Positions 17,801 to 27,703 of a DNA stretch of 64,000 nt are shown in pieces. The stretch covers positions 744,001 to 808,000 of the forward strand of contig NZ_JAHWDQ010000001.1 of assembly GCF_019312595.1 (NCBI RefSeq). Direction: 5' to 3'. Position 1 is the first letter of the stretch, and each line of letters begins with the position of its first letter. Made by a program: the position numbers and the translations under genes. A model generated the notes under the pieces. The model ran no database searches and was not told where the DNA came from. It saw nothing but the letters and a program-made list of their open reading frames with translations. Source of the DNA: Zhongshania aquimaris. GTDB lineage: Bacteria > Pseudomonadota > Gammaproteobacteria > Pseudomonadales > Spongiibacteraceae.

Positions 17801-19659
17801 TACACAGACTCCTTAGCCATTTTTTTCTTGTGCAGCGGCCTCACGTTGTCACCTCGCAGAACCGCAATAATTTCATCGTGAATTTTGCGTGCGGAAATAG
17901 GTGTGCCGTTGTAATTTAAAATTGAAATTAAATCTCGTGGCGATACCAAACACTCATTCACCAGCAATGTTCGCATTTGCGCATCGCGGTTTTGATCTAT
18001 CACAAACACGGTATCGTGCTGTTCGATAAAGGCATCGACAGATTTGTGGAAGGGAAAACCTCTTATCCGCAAGGTATCAACCACAATACCCTCAGTAGCT
18101 AATGCATCGACAGCTTCCAGGGTCGCATCGCGACTGGTACCAAAATGAATCACGCCGACGTTAGCGCCGCCCTTCTTAGCCTCAATAATCTCAGGCATTG
18201 GCACTAAGTTCTTAGCGGTGTCCCACTTCTTCAGCAGGCGCTGCATATTCTTTTCATAGGCTTCGCCGTCTTCGGTGTAGACCGCGTATTCATCCCGCGA
18301 CGTACCGCGAGTGAAAAAGGCGCCTTTAGTCGGATGGGTGCCGGGGTAGGTTCGATAGGGAATGCCATCGCCGTCGACATCTAAATAGCGACCAAAGCGC
18401 TCACTCATCGCCTCTAGCTGTTCTTCGTTAAAAACCTTGCCACGCTGATATTCACGCTTGTCATCCCAGACCAGTGGCGGCGACATGGTGTCGTTCATAC
18501 CGAGATCAAGATCCGTTAACATAATGACCGGCGTTTGCAGCGTTTCCGCTAAATCAAAGGCTTCCGCCGTCATCTCGAAACATTCCCTCGGTGTCGCCGG
18601 AAACAGCAAGACATGCTTGGTGTCACCATGGGATGCATACGCGCAAGCGAGGACATCAGACTGCTGGGTACGGGTTGGCATACCGGTAGAGGGGCCGGCG
18701 CGCTGGACATCAATCAACACCGTCGGGATTTCGGCGAAATAAGCCAAGCCCAAAAATTCGCTCATTAAAGAAATGCCGGGGCCACTGGTTGCGGTAAATG
18801 CCCTCGCACCATTCCAGCTAGCGCCAATCACCATACCAATAGCCGCCAGCTCATCTTCCGCCTGCACAATCGCATAATTTTTACTGCCGCTACCTGGGTC
18901 TATACGCAGGCGCTTACAGTATTTATCGAAACCATCGACCACCGAGGTCGACGGCGTTATGGGGTACCAGGCCGCAACCGTCGCGCCGCCATATATCGCG
19001 CCAAGTGACGCGGCGGTATTACCGTCAATCAGTATTTGATCTCCCACCGCATCGCGGCGCTCAACTCGAATCCCCAAAGGGCATTGATAATGTTCAGCCG
19101 CATAGTGATAGCCAATTTCCAAGGCGCGAACATTCGACGTGATCAACTTTTCCTTGCCGCGGAACTGATCCGACACCAAACCGGTGAGCACATCAAACTC
19201 AATATCGAGCAGCGCCGACAGGGCGCCAACATAGATGATGTTGCGGAATAACTGCTGCTGACGCGCATCACTGTATTCACGCTGGCACAAGTCCTTTAAC
19301 GGCACGCCAATAAAATGAATATCACTGCGCATCATGCGCAGATCTAAGGGCTTGCTGGAGTCATAGAAAAAATAACCACCCGCCTCCACTTCTTGTATGT
19401 CTTTCGCCATACTTTGCGGATTCATGCACACCATCATGTCGACGCCACCGCGCCGGCCGAGATAGCCCTTCTCGTTTACCCGCACTTCATACCAGGTTGG
19501 TAGACCCTGAATATTCGACGGAAATATATTCTTGGGACTTATTGGCAAACCCATTCGAAATAGCGACTTGGCGAACATATTATTTGCACTGGCAGAGCCG
19601 GTACCGTTCACATTGGCGAATTTAATGACAAAATCGTTTACTGCTTCGATGCGTTTCAT
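17800..19659 (-). CDS. korA: 2-oxoacid:ferredoxin oxidoreductase, alpha (gamma-alpha fusion) subunit
   Basis: 619 residues. The N-terminal gamma-type domain (about 1-190: VIKFANVNGTGSASANNMFAKS) is fused to the alpha domain (about 205-600: TAASLGAIYGGATVAAWYPITPSTS and TSGPGISLMSEFLGLA). GPSTGMPTRTQQSD is a hallmark of 2-oxoglutarate/2-oxoacid ferredoxin oxidoreductase alpha subunits. It pairs with the beta subunit encoded directly downstream. Two bases separate its ATG from the preceding FAD/Fe-S subunit. Such enzymes are usually oxygen-sensitive, so its presence in an apparent aerobe suggests an oxygen-tolerant form. Confidence 0.88.
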   Translation of the reverse strand: MKRIEAVNDFVIKFANVNGTGSASANNMFAKSLFRMGLPISPKNIFPSNIQGLPTWYEVRVNEKGYLGRRGGVDMMVCMNPQSMAKDIQEVEAGGYFFYDSSKPLDLRMMRSDIHFIGVPLKDLCQREYSDARQQQLFRNIIYVGALSALLDIEFDVLTGLVSDQFRGKEKLITSNVRALEIGYHYAAEHYQCPLGIRVERRDAVGDQILIDGNTAASLGAIYGGATVAAWYPITPSTSVVDGFDKYCKRLRIDPGSGSKNYAIVQAEDELAAIGMVIGASWNGARAFTATSGPGISLMSEFLGLAYFAEIPTVLIDVQRAGPSTGMPTRTQQSDVLACAYASHGDTKHVLLFPATPRECFEMTAEAFDLAETLQTPVIMLTDLDLGMNDTMSPPLVWDDKREYQRGKVFNEEQLEAMSERFGRYLDVDGDGIPYRTYPGTHPTKGAFFTRGTSRDEYAVYTEDGEAYEKNMQRLLKKWDTAKNLVPMPEIIEAKKGGANVGVIHFGTSRDATLEAVDALATEGIVVDTLRIRGFPFHKSVDAFIEQHDTVFVIDQNRDAQMRTLLVNECLVSPRDLISILNYNGTPISARKIHDEIIAVLRGDNVRPLHKKKMAKESV

Positions 19660-19660
19660 A

Positions 19661-21442
19661 TCAGCCGCACTGCCCCGCTTTAGTCACCGAGTAATAAAAT
19701 TTCTGCATATCCCAGGCTGCTGTTGGGCAGCGCTCTGCGCATAAGCCACAGTGCAAGCAGACATTCTCGTCTTTAATCATGGCGCGGCCAGTACGTAAAT
19801 CAGCCGACACGTAAATGTCTTGTTCAATATTGTTCGCCGGCATTTTTAAGGTCTGGCGAACACTGTCCTCGTCGCCATTATTAACAACGATACTTAAGCA
19901 ATCCGTCGGACAAATATCGACGCAGGCATCACATTCAATACACAATTTTTCGCTAAATACGGTTTGCGCATCGCAATTCAAACAGCGCTGAGCCTCTTGA
20001 AATGCGGTCGCGGCGTCGTAGCCAAGTTCCACTTCTAATTTACGATTGCTAAGGGTCTGCGAAAGCTCAGCTTGCGGAACATGATAGCGGTCGTCATTTT
20101 CAACTTGGCTATCGTAACTCCACTCGTGGATACCCATTTTTTGACTAACCAAGGTCACCCCTGGCGGTGGTCGCTTGCTAACCGAGTCGCCCTGGCAGTG
20201 CAAATCGATTGAGATAGCGGCCTGATGACCGTGGGCCACGGCAGTAATAACATTTTGCGGACCAAAGGCCGCATCGCCGCCAAAAAATACGGTGGGATTA
20301 CTCGACTGGAAGGTTGTCTCATCCACCACCGGCATATCCCATTTGCCAAAATCTATGCCGACGTCACGCTCAATCCACGGGAAGGAGTTTTCTTGACCGA
20401 TGGCCACCAAGACATCGTCGCAGGGCACAATCACCGGATCTTCACCGGTGGAGACCAAACTCCGCTTACCTTTGTTGTCATACACCGCTTTCACACGGTC
20501 AAAGCGCATCGCCACGAGGCGCCCATCTTCAACGATAAACTCCTGGGGTACGTGATTATCCAGAATCGGAATACCCTCGTGGGCGGCGTCTTCTTTTTCC
20601 CAAGGTGACGCTTTCATCTCTGCGAAGGGGCTGCGCACAATGACTTTTACTTCGTCGCCGCCCAAGCGGCGGGCTGTGCGGCAGCAGTCCATCGCGGTAT
20701 TACCACCGCCGAGCACAATGACATTTTTACCAATGGCTTCAACATGCTCAAAAGCCACACTGGACAGCCAATCAATACCGATATGAATATTGGCATCAGC
20801 GGCTTGCCGACCAGGCAAATCCAAATCGCGACCACGAGGCGCGCCGCTGCCAACAAACACCGCATCGTAATGTTTATCTAATACGGCTTTGAGGCTATCG
20901 ACGTAATGGTTGAAATGAGTCAACACACCCATATCCAGAATCCGATCAACCTCTTCGTTTAGCACCGATTCAGGTAAGCGGAAGGCGGGGATTTGGCTGC
21001 GCATAAAGCCACCACCGGCGCGTTGATCATCGTATAGATCGACGCTGTAACCCAGTGGCATCAAGTCTCGCGCGACGGTTAATGACGCGGGGCCCGCCCC
21101 AATTAACGCAATTCGCTTGCCATTTTTCTTTTTGGGAATGATCGGCATGCGGTCAGTGATGTCGCCTTTATTATCGGCGGCTACACGTTTTAATCGACAT
21201 ATCGCCACTGGCTCTTCGTCGATACGACCGCGCCGACAGGCTGGCTCGCAGGGACGGTCACATGTACGCCCCAACACCCCTGGAAACACATTCGATTCCC
21301 AGTTGATCATATACGCGTCGGTATAACGCTGAGCGGCAATTAAACGAATATATTCTGGAACCGGCGTATGTGCCGGGCAGGCATACTGACAATCGACCAC
21401 CTTGTGAAAATACTCGGGGTCATGGGTGTTAGTGGCTTTCAA
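19661..21442 (-). CDS. FAD- and NAD(P)-binding iron-sulfur subunit of the oxidoreductase operon (GltD-like)
   Basis: 593 residues. The N-terminus binds Fe-S clusters (CQYACPAHT; CDRPCEPACRRG) as in the glutamate synthase small subunit. An FAD site (ALIGAGPASLTVARDL) and a second nucleotide site (VIVLGGGNTAMDCCR) follow. Two ferredoxin-like motifs close the protein: CIECDACVDICP and CLHCGLCAERCP. It probably passes electrons between reduced ferredoxin-type clusters and NAD(P), so the operon may make a self-contained NAD(P)-linked 2-oxoacid oxidoreductase. The frame opens with TTG, preceded by GAGGGGG at 4 bases; no ATG is well placed. Coupling to korA is 1-2 bases. Confidence 0.82.
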   Translation of the reverse strand: MKATNTHDPEYFHKVVDCQYACPAHTPVPEYIRLIAAQRYTDAYMINWESNVFPGVLGRTCDRPCEPACRRGRIDEEPVAICRLKRVAADNKGDITDRMPIIPKKKNGKRIALIGAGPASLTVARDLMPLGYSVDLYDDQRAGGGFMRSQIPAFRLPESVLNEEVDRILDMGVLTHFNHYVDSLKAVLDKHYDAVFVGSGAPRGRDLDLPGRQAADANIHIGIDWLSSVAFEHVEAIGKNVIVLGGGNTAMDCCRTARRLGGDEVKVIVRSPFAEMKASPWEKEDAAHEGIPILDNHVPQEFIVEDGRLVAMRFDRVKAVYDNKGKRSLVSTGEDPVIVPCDDVLVAIGQENSFPWIERDVGIDFGKWDMPVVDETTFQSSNPTVFFGGDAAFGPQNVITAVAHGHQAAISIDLHCQGDSVSKRPPPGVTLVSQKMGIHEWSYDSQVENDDRYHVPQAELSQTLSNRKLEVELGYDAATAFQEAQRCLNCDAQTVFSEKLCIECDACVDICPTDCLSIVVNNGDEDSVRQTLKMPANNIEQDIYVSADLRTGRAMIKDENVCLHCGLCAERCPTAAWDMQKFYYSVTKAGQCG

Positions 21443-21773
21443 TGCGCCCCCTCAAATTATTATTAACAGCGAGTTGGGTAGCAGGTGTCGGTGGTCTTGC
21501 TGGGACCGACACCCCTCAAAACCCAGAGATTACAACACAGCAGAAACATAAATTCATTAGAAAAATGGCGCCATAGTTATTAATTTATCCATATTGAATT
21601 CAGGCACATACCCGACAAGATTTCAGATGCCTTGGCCACAACCCCCAAGCGCGACTGATACTGGCAGTAAACGAGGCATTCTTAAATTTAATAGCAATAG
21701 CACCGCGGATAGTCCCGCAAATTTGACGGTCTGTGCTAGGGTAGGCAATACATAGTTAGCGAGGGAGCTCACC
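21443..21773. promoter_or_regulatory. divergent control region between the oxidoreductase operon and acnA
   Basis: 331 bases without a gene between two divergent units. It holds a strong inverted repeat (21484-21513, separate entry), an A/T-rich middle and, close to acnA, GAGGGAG as ribosome binding site. A TTGAC element lies at about 21722, but no good -10 is spaced to it. Joint control of the two TCA-related units from here is inference. Confidence 0.4.
21484..21513. promoter_or_regulatory. 9-base inverted repeat (operator or leader hairpin)
   Basis: GGTGTCGGT (21484-21492) and ACCGACACC (21505-21513) are perfect complements separated by 12 bases. There is no T-run on either side, so it is not a typical terminator. 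It lies 42-71 bases upstream of the TTG start of the oxidoreductase operon, suggesting an operator or a structured 5' leader. Confidence 0.45.
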
Positions 21774-24410
21774 ATGCAAACAACCGAACATCTGCGCGCC
21801 ACTCTCAATGTCGACGGCCACAGTTACGACTATTTTGATTTAAACAAACTCGGTGACGACCGGCTTTCGCAATTACCAAAATCGCTAAAAATACTACTCG
21901 AGAACCAACTTCGCCATTTTGATGGTGAGTCGGTCAATGCGGATATCATCGTCGCCTTCTCGCGCTGGCTCGATAAGCCATGCGGTGGCGAAGATCTTAA
22001 CTTCTCGCCTGCTCGGGTATTAATGCAAGACTTCACCGGCGTACCCGCAATAGTCGACTTAGCCGCAATGCGGGACGCCGTTGCCAAGCGTGGCGGCGAT
22101 GTTTCGGCTATTAATCCACAAATTCCAGTCCACCTTGTTATCGACCACTCCGTCACCGTAGACCAGTTCGGCTCCCCGCAAGCTTTTGGCGAAAATGTGG
22201 CCAATGAGATGGCCCGAAATGACGAGCGCTATCGGTTTTTAAAATGGGGGCAATCCGCCTTCCAGAACTTTAATGTGGTGCCGCCCGGCACCGGTATATG
22301 CCATCAAGTGAACTTGGAATACCTCGCGCAAGTAGTGTGGAACAGCGATGGCATGGCCTACCCCGACACCGTATTAGGCACGGATAGCCACACCCCAATG
22401 GTCAATGGTTTAGGTGTCCTCGGCTGGGGGGTTGGCGGCATCGAGGCCGAGGCCGCCCTACTTGGCCAACCCTATTCAATGATGCTACCCGAAGTCATCG
22501 GCTTCGAATTAAACGGCAAGTTAAATGAAGGACTTACCGCAACCGATTTGGTGTTGACGGTGGTACAAATTCTGCGCAAAGCAGGCGTCGTCGGCAAATT
22601 CGTCGAGTTTTACGGCGACGGGCTCGCTGAGCTAAGTGTGGCCGACCGCGCCACCATCGCCAATATGGCACCTGAATACGGCGCAACCTGCGGCTACTTC
22701 CCCGTTGATGAGGCCACCCTCGCCTACATGAAGCTAACCGGGCGCAGCAGTGAAAATATCGCTTTAACAGAGGCCTATTGCAAGGCGCAAGGCATGTGGC
22801 GAAATGCCGGTGACCAGCCGACGTTCACCAACACCGTAAAACTAGATCTCGATACTGTCGAGCCCAGCCTCGCTGGGCCGAGTCGACCACAGGATCGCGT
22901 TGCGCTGAGCGATTTAGGCACTGCTATGCGCGAGCACTTGGAATTAAACGGCCGCGACCTAAAGGAAAGTGCTGATATTCCGGAGATGAAACTAAAACTT
23001 CATCATGGCGATGTAGTGCTAGCCGCTATAACCAGTTGCACCAACACCTCCAACCCAGACGTGATGATTGCCGCCGGCCTTGTCGCCCGCAAAGCAAGAG
23101 AGCGTGGTATGCGCGTGAAACCGTGGGTAAAAACCTCCTTCGCGCCCGGCTCAAAAGTCGTTAGCAGATACTTAAACGACAGCGATTTACAAGAAGACCT
23201 CAATTCGCTGGGATTCGACTTAGTCGGCTATGGCTGCACCACCTGTATCGGTAACTCTGGCCCGCTGCCGGCACCAGTCGCCGCAGCCATTGACAGTAAA
23301 GACATGGTGGTATCGGCACTGTTGTCGGGCAACCGCAATTTCGACGGCCGAATTCATCCCCAGGTGAAGGCCAGTTGGCTAGCATCGCCGCCACTTGTTG
23401 TTGCCTATGCGCTCGCCGGCAGCACATTACTCAATCTACAAGAAGACCCGATTGGCGTTGATAGCAAGAACAATGAGGTTTTTCTCAAAGACCTGTGGCC
23501 GAGCAACGCTGAAATTCATGACATTCGCAAAATTGTCAGCGGCAGCATGTTTCGCGAAGCCTACAACGACGTCTATCAAGGCACGGACGAATGGCAAGCT
23601 ATCGATATTGAAAAAACGGATACATATCAGTGGCAAGCCGACTCTAGCTATATTCGCCTGCCGAACTTTTTCGAGTCGCCCTCGTTAGCAGGAGAGGAAT
23701 TCCCCAGCCTGCGCGGCGCACGGATTCTCGGTTTATTTGGCGACAGCATTACCACCGACCATATTTCACCGGCGGGTAAAATCGCCCTCGACAGCCCCGC
23801 CAGCCATTATTTACAGAGTATTGGCGTTGAGCCAGATGACTTTAACTCCTACGGTTCGCGACGAGGTAACCACGAGGTTATGCTGCGGGGCACCTTTGCC
23901 AACACCAGACTGCGCAATAAGTTGGTCGACCGCGAAGGGGGTTACACCCTGTCACCGGATGGCAAAAGTGTCGTGCCTATTTATAAAGCGGCTATGAAAT
24001 ATCAAGAGAGTAATACGCCATTGGTGGTTATTGCTGGCAAGCAATACGGCACCGGCTCAAGTCGCGACTGGGCCGCAAAAGGCACCTTGCTACTGGGTAT
24101 AAAGGCGGTAGTCGCCGAAAGTTTTGAACGCATTCACCGTTCTAATTTGATCGGTATGGGCGTCATGCCCGTAGAGTTCGACAAGGAAATACCCCAGGAA
24201 ATGCTAGACCTTCAGGGCGATGAATACGTTGATATTGTGTCTTGCGACGATAAACTCGCACCGAAGCAAAAGCTCAGAATTATATTGTCGCGCAGCGATG
24301 GCAGTCGCCATGAAGTGTTGGGGCGACTGCGGATTGATACCGCCGAGGAGATGGCGTATTTCCGCCACGGAGGCATCTTGCAGTACGTTTTGGCCGAGCT
24401 AGGAAATTAA
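21774..24410 (+). CDS. acnA: aconitate hydratase AcnA
   Basis: 878 residues. It interconverts citrate and isocitrate in the TCA and glyoxylate cycles, using a [4Fe-4S] cluster held by Cys422 (TSCTNTSNPDV), Cys488 and Cys491 (GYGCTTCIGNSGP). LMQDFTGVPAIVDLAAMRDA, DSHTPMVNGLGVLGWGVGGIEAE and the C-terminal swivel domain (GDSITTDHISPAG, YGTGSSRDWAAKG) are those of the AcnA/IRP family. GAGGGAG stands about 8 bases before the ATG. It is divergent from the 2-oxoacid:ferredoxin oxidoreductase, which would act two steps later in the cycle. Confidence 0.96.
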   Translation: MQTTEHLRATLNVDGHSYDYFDLNKLGDDRLSQLPKSLKILLENQLRHFDGESVNADIIVAFSRWLDKPCGGEDLNFSPARVLMQDFTGVPAIVDLAAMRDAVAKRGGDVSAINPQIPVHLVIDHSVTVDQFGSPQAFGENVANEMARNDERYRFLKWGQSAFQNFNVVPPGTGICHQVNLEYLAQVVWNSDGMAYPDTVLGTDSHTPMVNGLGVLGWGVGGIEAEAALLGQPYSMMLPEVIGFELNGKLNEGLTATDLVLTVVQILRKAGVVGKFVEFYGDGLAELSVADRATIANMAPEYGATCGYFPVDEATLAYMKLTGRSSENIALTEAYCKAQGMWRNAGDQPTFTNTVKLDLDTVEPSLAGPSRPQDRVALSDLGTAMREHLELNGRDLKESADIPEMKLKLHHGDVVLAAITSCTNTSNPDVMIAAGLVARKARERGMRVKPWVKTSFAPGSKVVSRYLNDSDLQEDLNSLGFDLVGYGCTTCIGNSGPLPAPVAAAIDSKDMVVSALLSGNRNFDGRIHPQVKASWLASPPLVVAYALAGSTLLNLQEDPIGVDSKNNEVFLKDLWPSNAEIHDIRKIVSGSMFREAYNDVYQGTDEWQAIDIEKTDTYQWQADSSYIRLPNFFESPSLAGEEFPSLRGARILGLFGDSITTDHISPAGKIALDSPASHYLQSIGVEPDDFNSYGSRRGNHEVMLRGTFANTRLRNKLVDREGGYTLSPDGKSVVPIYKAAMKYQESNTPLVVIAGKQYGTGSSRDWAAKGTLLLGIKAVVAESFERIHRSNLIGMGVMPVEFDKEIPQEMLDLQGDEYVDIVSCDDKLAPKQKLRIILSRSDGSRHEVLGRLRIDTAEEMAYFRHGGILQYVLAELGN

Positions 24411-24821
24411 TTCTAAGGGACTAAATGAACGGCGATTTCACGTGGTTATTATGCATCGCCGCGACTATTTGAGACCCTTACACGAGCCGGAGTTTTACTC
24501 TCCGGCAAGGAAAAAACGCAGGAATCGGAGATCACGCACATTGTGCGAGTGACGAGTGGGAACGGTAAATGAGGCGGGGCCGACCATCGGGTTTATTGCT
24601 ATAAATGACCAATTGAGTAGAGGCTGCCCTTTATGCCCTGCGGGTACGCGTGCTTTGGGTACCATTTTGCCAATAGTAGGCGCCTTTAAGCGACGCCGAC
24701 GAACGGCAAAATAACAATCGTGAAAAAGTCTCTATATTAAACCATTGAAGCTCGCTCGGCGCTGGCATACACAGGTCACTCAGTGACATACTGAATGCGA
24801 ACATAAGACGGAGTCAGATCT
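24411..24821. other. 411-base gap after acnA, no gene recognised
   Basis: A perfect 7-base hairpin, GCCGGAG-TTTTACT-CTCCGGC, is at 24486-24506; it could end acnA transcription but lacks a T-run. The rest should hold the promoter of the DUF6489-like gene. No frame with a ribosome binding site is present. Confidence 0.35.
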
Positions 24822-25163
24822 ATGAAAATTCATGTTGAGGTTGAAATTAGTCCGGAAGAAATGCGCCGCCTTGTCGGCCTTCCCGACGCTCAACCACTCT
24901 GGGATGCAGTGTATAAACGCATTGGCGAGGGGGACTCAGAAATGATCCAACAAATGGCCAAAACCGCATTTACCGAAGGCATGAAAACCATAGACTTGTC
25001 GGCCCGCGTTTTAAAATCATTGAGCGGCCTCGCAAGCAATCGCAAAGGCAGTGACAAAACAGCGAGTAAAACACCGGAGGCAACTGACGATAAGACCTCA
25101 AAATCAACTCCAAATAAAGCTGCACCACTGCGTCGCAGCGCCTCCAGCAAGAGCAAAACCTAA
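24822..25163 (+). CDS. small DUF6489-like protein
   Basis: 113 residues. The start (MKIHVEVEISPEEMRRLVGLPD) matches my memory of the DUF6489 family, small proteins of unknown role with the PEExRxxxGLPD motif. A central amphipathic helix (MIQQMAKTAFTEGMKTIDL) resembles phasin-like helices. The last 45 residues are low-complexity Ser/Thr/Lys. GGAG lies 8 bases before the ATG. It is 56 bases upstream of the GNAT-nitrilase fusion on the same strand. Confidence 0.6.
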   Translation: MKIHVEVEISPEEMRRLVGLPDAQPLWDAVYKRIGEGDSEMIQQMAKTAFTEGMKTIDLSARVLKSLSGLASNRKGSDKTASKTPEATDDKTSKSTPNKAAPLRRSASSKSKT

Positions 25164-25219
25164 GCGCAGCGCTGCTGGCACAACACACAACTTCTCACCT
25201 AATTCAGAGTGGCATCAAC

Positions 25220-26806
25220 ATGGCAAACACAATAGCGGGCAGCAAGAATATTGCTGCCTCTGGCAAAGTCCTGCGAGTTCGCACCGCAACCTTGGCGGAT
25301 ATTTCCGCTATCGCGGCGCTCTCTAAGCGCGTCTATACCGGCACCGGCATTGACCCCTACTCACGCGCCGAATTGCGTGGCCAGTTAAATAATTTCCCAG
25401 AAGGGAAATTTGCGGTCACCCTCGACGAAGAAATCGTCGGCTATTGCGCAACCTTTCGCGTTAGCGGCGATGTCTGTTTGCGGCCACATAGCTGGGCCGC
25501 CATCACCGCCAATGGTTACGGCACCCGTCACGACCCCGATGGCGAATGGCTTTACGGAATGGAAGTGTGTGTAGACAGCAGCGTGCGAGGCTATCGCATT
25601 GGCCAACGACTGTATAATGCCCGTAAAAAACTTTGCGAAGAACTCGGCCTAAAGGGCATCGTCTTTGTCGGCCGGCTGCCAAGCTTGTCGCGACGCATTA
25701 AAAAATACGGCACAGCCGAAAATTATCTCGACGCCGTGGTCAATCAAAAAACCCGCGACCCGGTATTATCGTTTCAGCTGCGCAACAACTTCGAAGTCAT
25801 CGATTTAATGCCGAACTACTTAACCGATGACAAAGACTCTATGGGCTATGGCGTCCACCTTGTGTGGCACAACCCCAAAGTAGAAACCGCTGCCAACGTC
25901 GCCCACACCAAACGCCACGGCGGCCGCCAGCCAGACACCGTGCGCGTCGGCACCGTGCAGTATATGCAGCGTCGCGTCACCTCGTTTGTCGAATTCATGT
26001 CGTTTATCGAATATTTTGTTGACGTGGTTGCTGACTACAAAGGCGACTTCGTGGTATTTCCAGAGCTAATCACGCTGCAACTGCTCTCTATTGAAGACCA
26101 AGAGCTGACACCGATTCAATCGATAGAGGCGCTCACCAAATACACACCGCGCTATGTTGAAGCCATGCAAGATTTAGCGGTGCGCTACAACATCAACATT
26201 ATTGGCGGCTCACATCCAACCCGTGTACCCAATGGCCGAGTAGAAAATATTTCCTATGTATTCCACCGCGACGGCCGCGTCGACGAACAAGCTAAAATCC
26301 ACCCAACCCCGAACGAGGTGTATTGGTGGAATATTGAAGGCGGCAACGAGCTACAAGTCATCGACACCGACTGCGGCCCAATTGGTGTATTGATTTGCTA
26401 TGACTCTGAGTTCCCAGAACTAGGCCGTCACTTAGTAGACCAAGGCGCGGAAATACTTTTCGTGCCCTTCTGTACCGACGAACGCCAAAGTTATATGCGG
26501 GTGCGTTACAGCTGCCAAGCACGGGCGGTTGAAAATCAGGTTTATGTCGTTATGTCTGGCAATGTGGGCAACCTGCCGAATGTGGCAAATATGGATATTC
26601 AATACGCCCAGAGCTGTATTTTAACGCCCTGTGATTTCCACTTCGCGCGGGACGGTATCGCCGCCGACACAACTCCCAATGTGGAAACCGTCGCTATTGC
26701 CGATCTGCGCCCAGAATCACTGCGGGTAGCTCGCAATAGCGGCACTGTGCAGAATCTACGCGACCGTCGCCACGATTTGTATCAAATGAAATGGCGGGGG
26801 AATTAA
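25220..26806 (+). CDS. GNAT acetyltransferase / carbon-nitrogen hydrolase fusion
   Basis: 528 residues in two domains. Residues about 18-215 form a GNAT fold, with the acetyl-CoA loop region at VRGYRIGQRLYNARK. Residues about 240-520 form a nitrilase-superfamily amidohydrolase with the Glu-Lys-Cys triad: Glu282 (FPE), Lys359 (AKIHPT) and Cys393 (LICYDSEFPE). The fusion is known in many bacteria; the combined reaction is unresolved, perhaps acylation of an amine coupled to amide hydrolysis. All catalytic residues are present, so both halves look active. It may be cotranscribed with the preceding small gene. Confidence 0.88.
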   Translation: MANTIAGSKNIAASGKVLRVRTATLADISAIAALSKRVYTGTGIDPYSRAELRGQLNNFPEGKFAVTLDEEIVGYCATFRVSGDVCLRPHSWAAITANGYGTRHDPDGEWLYGMEVCVDSSVRGYRIGQRLYNARKKLCEELGLKGIVFVGRLPSLSRRIKKYGTAENYLDAVVNQKTRDPVLSFQLRNNFEVIDLMPNYLTDDKDSMGYGVHLVWHNPKVETAANVAHTKRHGGRQPDTVRVGTVQYMQRRVTSFVEFMSFIEYFVDVVADYKGDFVVFPELITLQLLSIEDQELTPIQSIEALTKYTPRYVEAMQDLAVRYNINIIGGSHPTRVPNGRVENISYVFHRDGRVDEQAKIHPTPNEVYWWNIEGGNELQVIDTDCGPIGVLICYDSEFPELGRHLVDQGAEILFVPFCTDERQSYMRVRYSCQARAVENQVYVVMSGNVGNLPNVANMDIQYAQSCILTPCDFHFARDGIAADTTPNVETVAIADLRPESLRVARNSGTVQNLRDRRHDLYQMKWRGN

Positions 26807-26813
26807 TCGCCTG

Positions 26814-26838
26814 GCGTCCAACGTCTGGCGCCGGACGC
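26814..26838. terminator. weak hairpin between convergent genes
   Basis: GCGTCC (26814-26819) pairs with GGACGC (26833-26838) between the stops of the GNAT-nitrilase gene and msrA. There is no T-run, so termination here is only possible. Confidence 0.25.
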
Positions 26839-26844
26839 GCCTGA

Positions 26845-27489
26845 CTACAAAACGCAGCTCACACCTGTGCCGCCCAAACCGCAGTAGCCACCAGGATTTT
26901 TATCGAGATATTGCTGGTGGTAAGGCTCCGCATAGTAGAACTCACCCGCCATCAAAACCTCCGTTGTGACTTCTGGCAACCCCGCTTTAGCCAAGGCGTC
27001 TTGATACACCGCCAAAGATGCTTTGGCCACTTCTTGCTGCTCAGCCGTAAAACAGTAAATGCCAGAGCGATACTGGGTGCCAACATCGTTGCCCTGCCGC
27101 ATCCCCTGGGTGGGGTTGTGGCTTTCCCAAAATAGTTTAAGCAAAGTTTGAAAACTGACTTGGGCGGGATCAAACACCACCAGCACCACTTCGTTGTGGC
27201 CCGTCATACCTGAGCAAACTTCTTCATAAGTGGGGTTGGGGGTATGGCCACCACAGTACCCCACGGCAGTAGAATACACACCGGCTTGCTGCCAAAATTT
27301 GCGCTCCGCGCCCCAAAAGCACCCCAAACCAAACACAAGCTCTGCCATGCCCTCCGGAAACGGGCCCTGCAACGGCGTTTTGAGCACGGTGTGCTCCGCT
27401 GGCACTTGCATTTTTTCTTCGCGACCAGGAAGGGCTTGCTCAGCACTTGGAAGCACTGCCGGCTTGCGGTAACGGTCAAACATACTCAT
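26845..27489 (-). CDS. msrA: peptide methionine sulfoxide reductase MsrA
   Basis: 214 residues, close to the E. coli enzyme. It reduces methionine-S-sulfoxide in proteins. The catalytic motif is GCFWGAE with Cys57; resolving Cys candidates are near the C-terminus ([13 protein letters not shown]). [14 protein letters not shown] and [13 protein letters not shown] are conserved family blocks. A ~45-residue N-terminal extension is also typical of longer MsrA forms. GAGGAG stands 8 bases before the ATG. It is divergent from the polyamine genes. Confidence 0.95.
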   Translation of the reverse strand: MSMFDRYRKPAVLPSAEQALPGREEKMQVPAEHTVLKTPLQGPFPEGMAELVFGLGCFWGAERKFWQQAGVYSTAVGYCGGHTPNPTYEEVCSGMTGHNEVVLVVFDPAQVSFQTLLKLFWESHNPTQGMRQGNDVGTQYRSGIYCFTAEQQEVAKASLAVYQDALAKAGLPEVTTEVLMAGEFYYAEPYHQQYLDKNPGGYCGLGGTGVSCVL

Positions 27490-27703
27490 TTGTCATGCTC
27501 CTCATAATAGCCTCGCGGAATAGTACTACTATGCCTTGATTCGCCCACATTCCGCCACCCCCAGTAGCTGCGGAAAAACACTGGTGGCTCAAGGACTTTG
27601 CTATCGGCAAACGGGGGGAATTTTACGGGATTTTTTATTGCTATTTGGGGTAAAACACGTTTAAATCGCCCGCTCTTTAACCAACGCGGAGGATTTATGC
27701 TAA

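Noticed and set aside
24486-24506. Hairpin after acnA as a standard terminator
   Set aside because: The stem is perfect but no T-run follows on either strand, so it is only mentioned in the gap entry.
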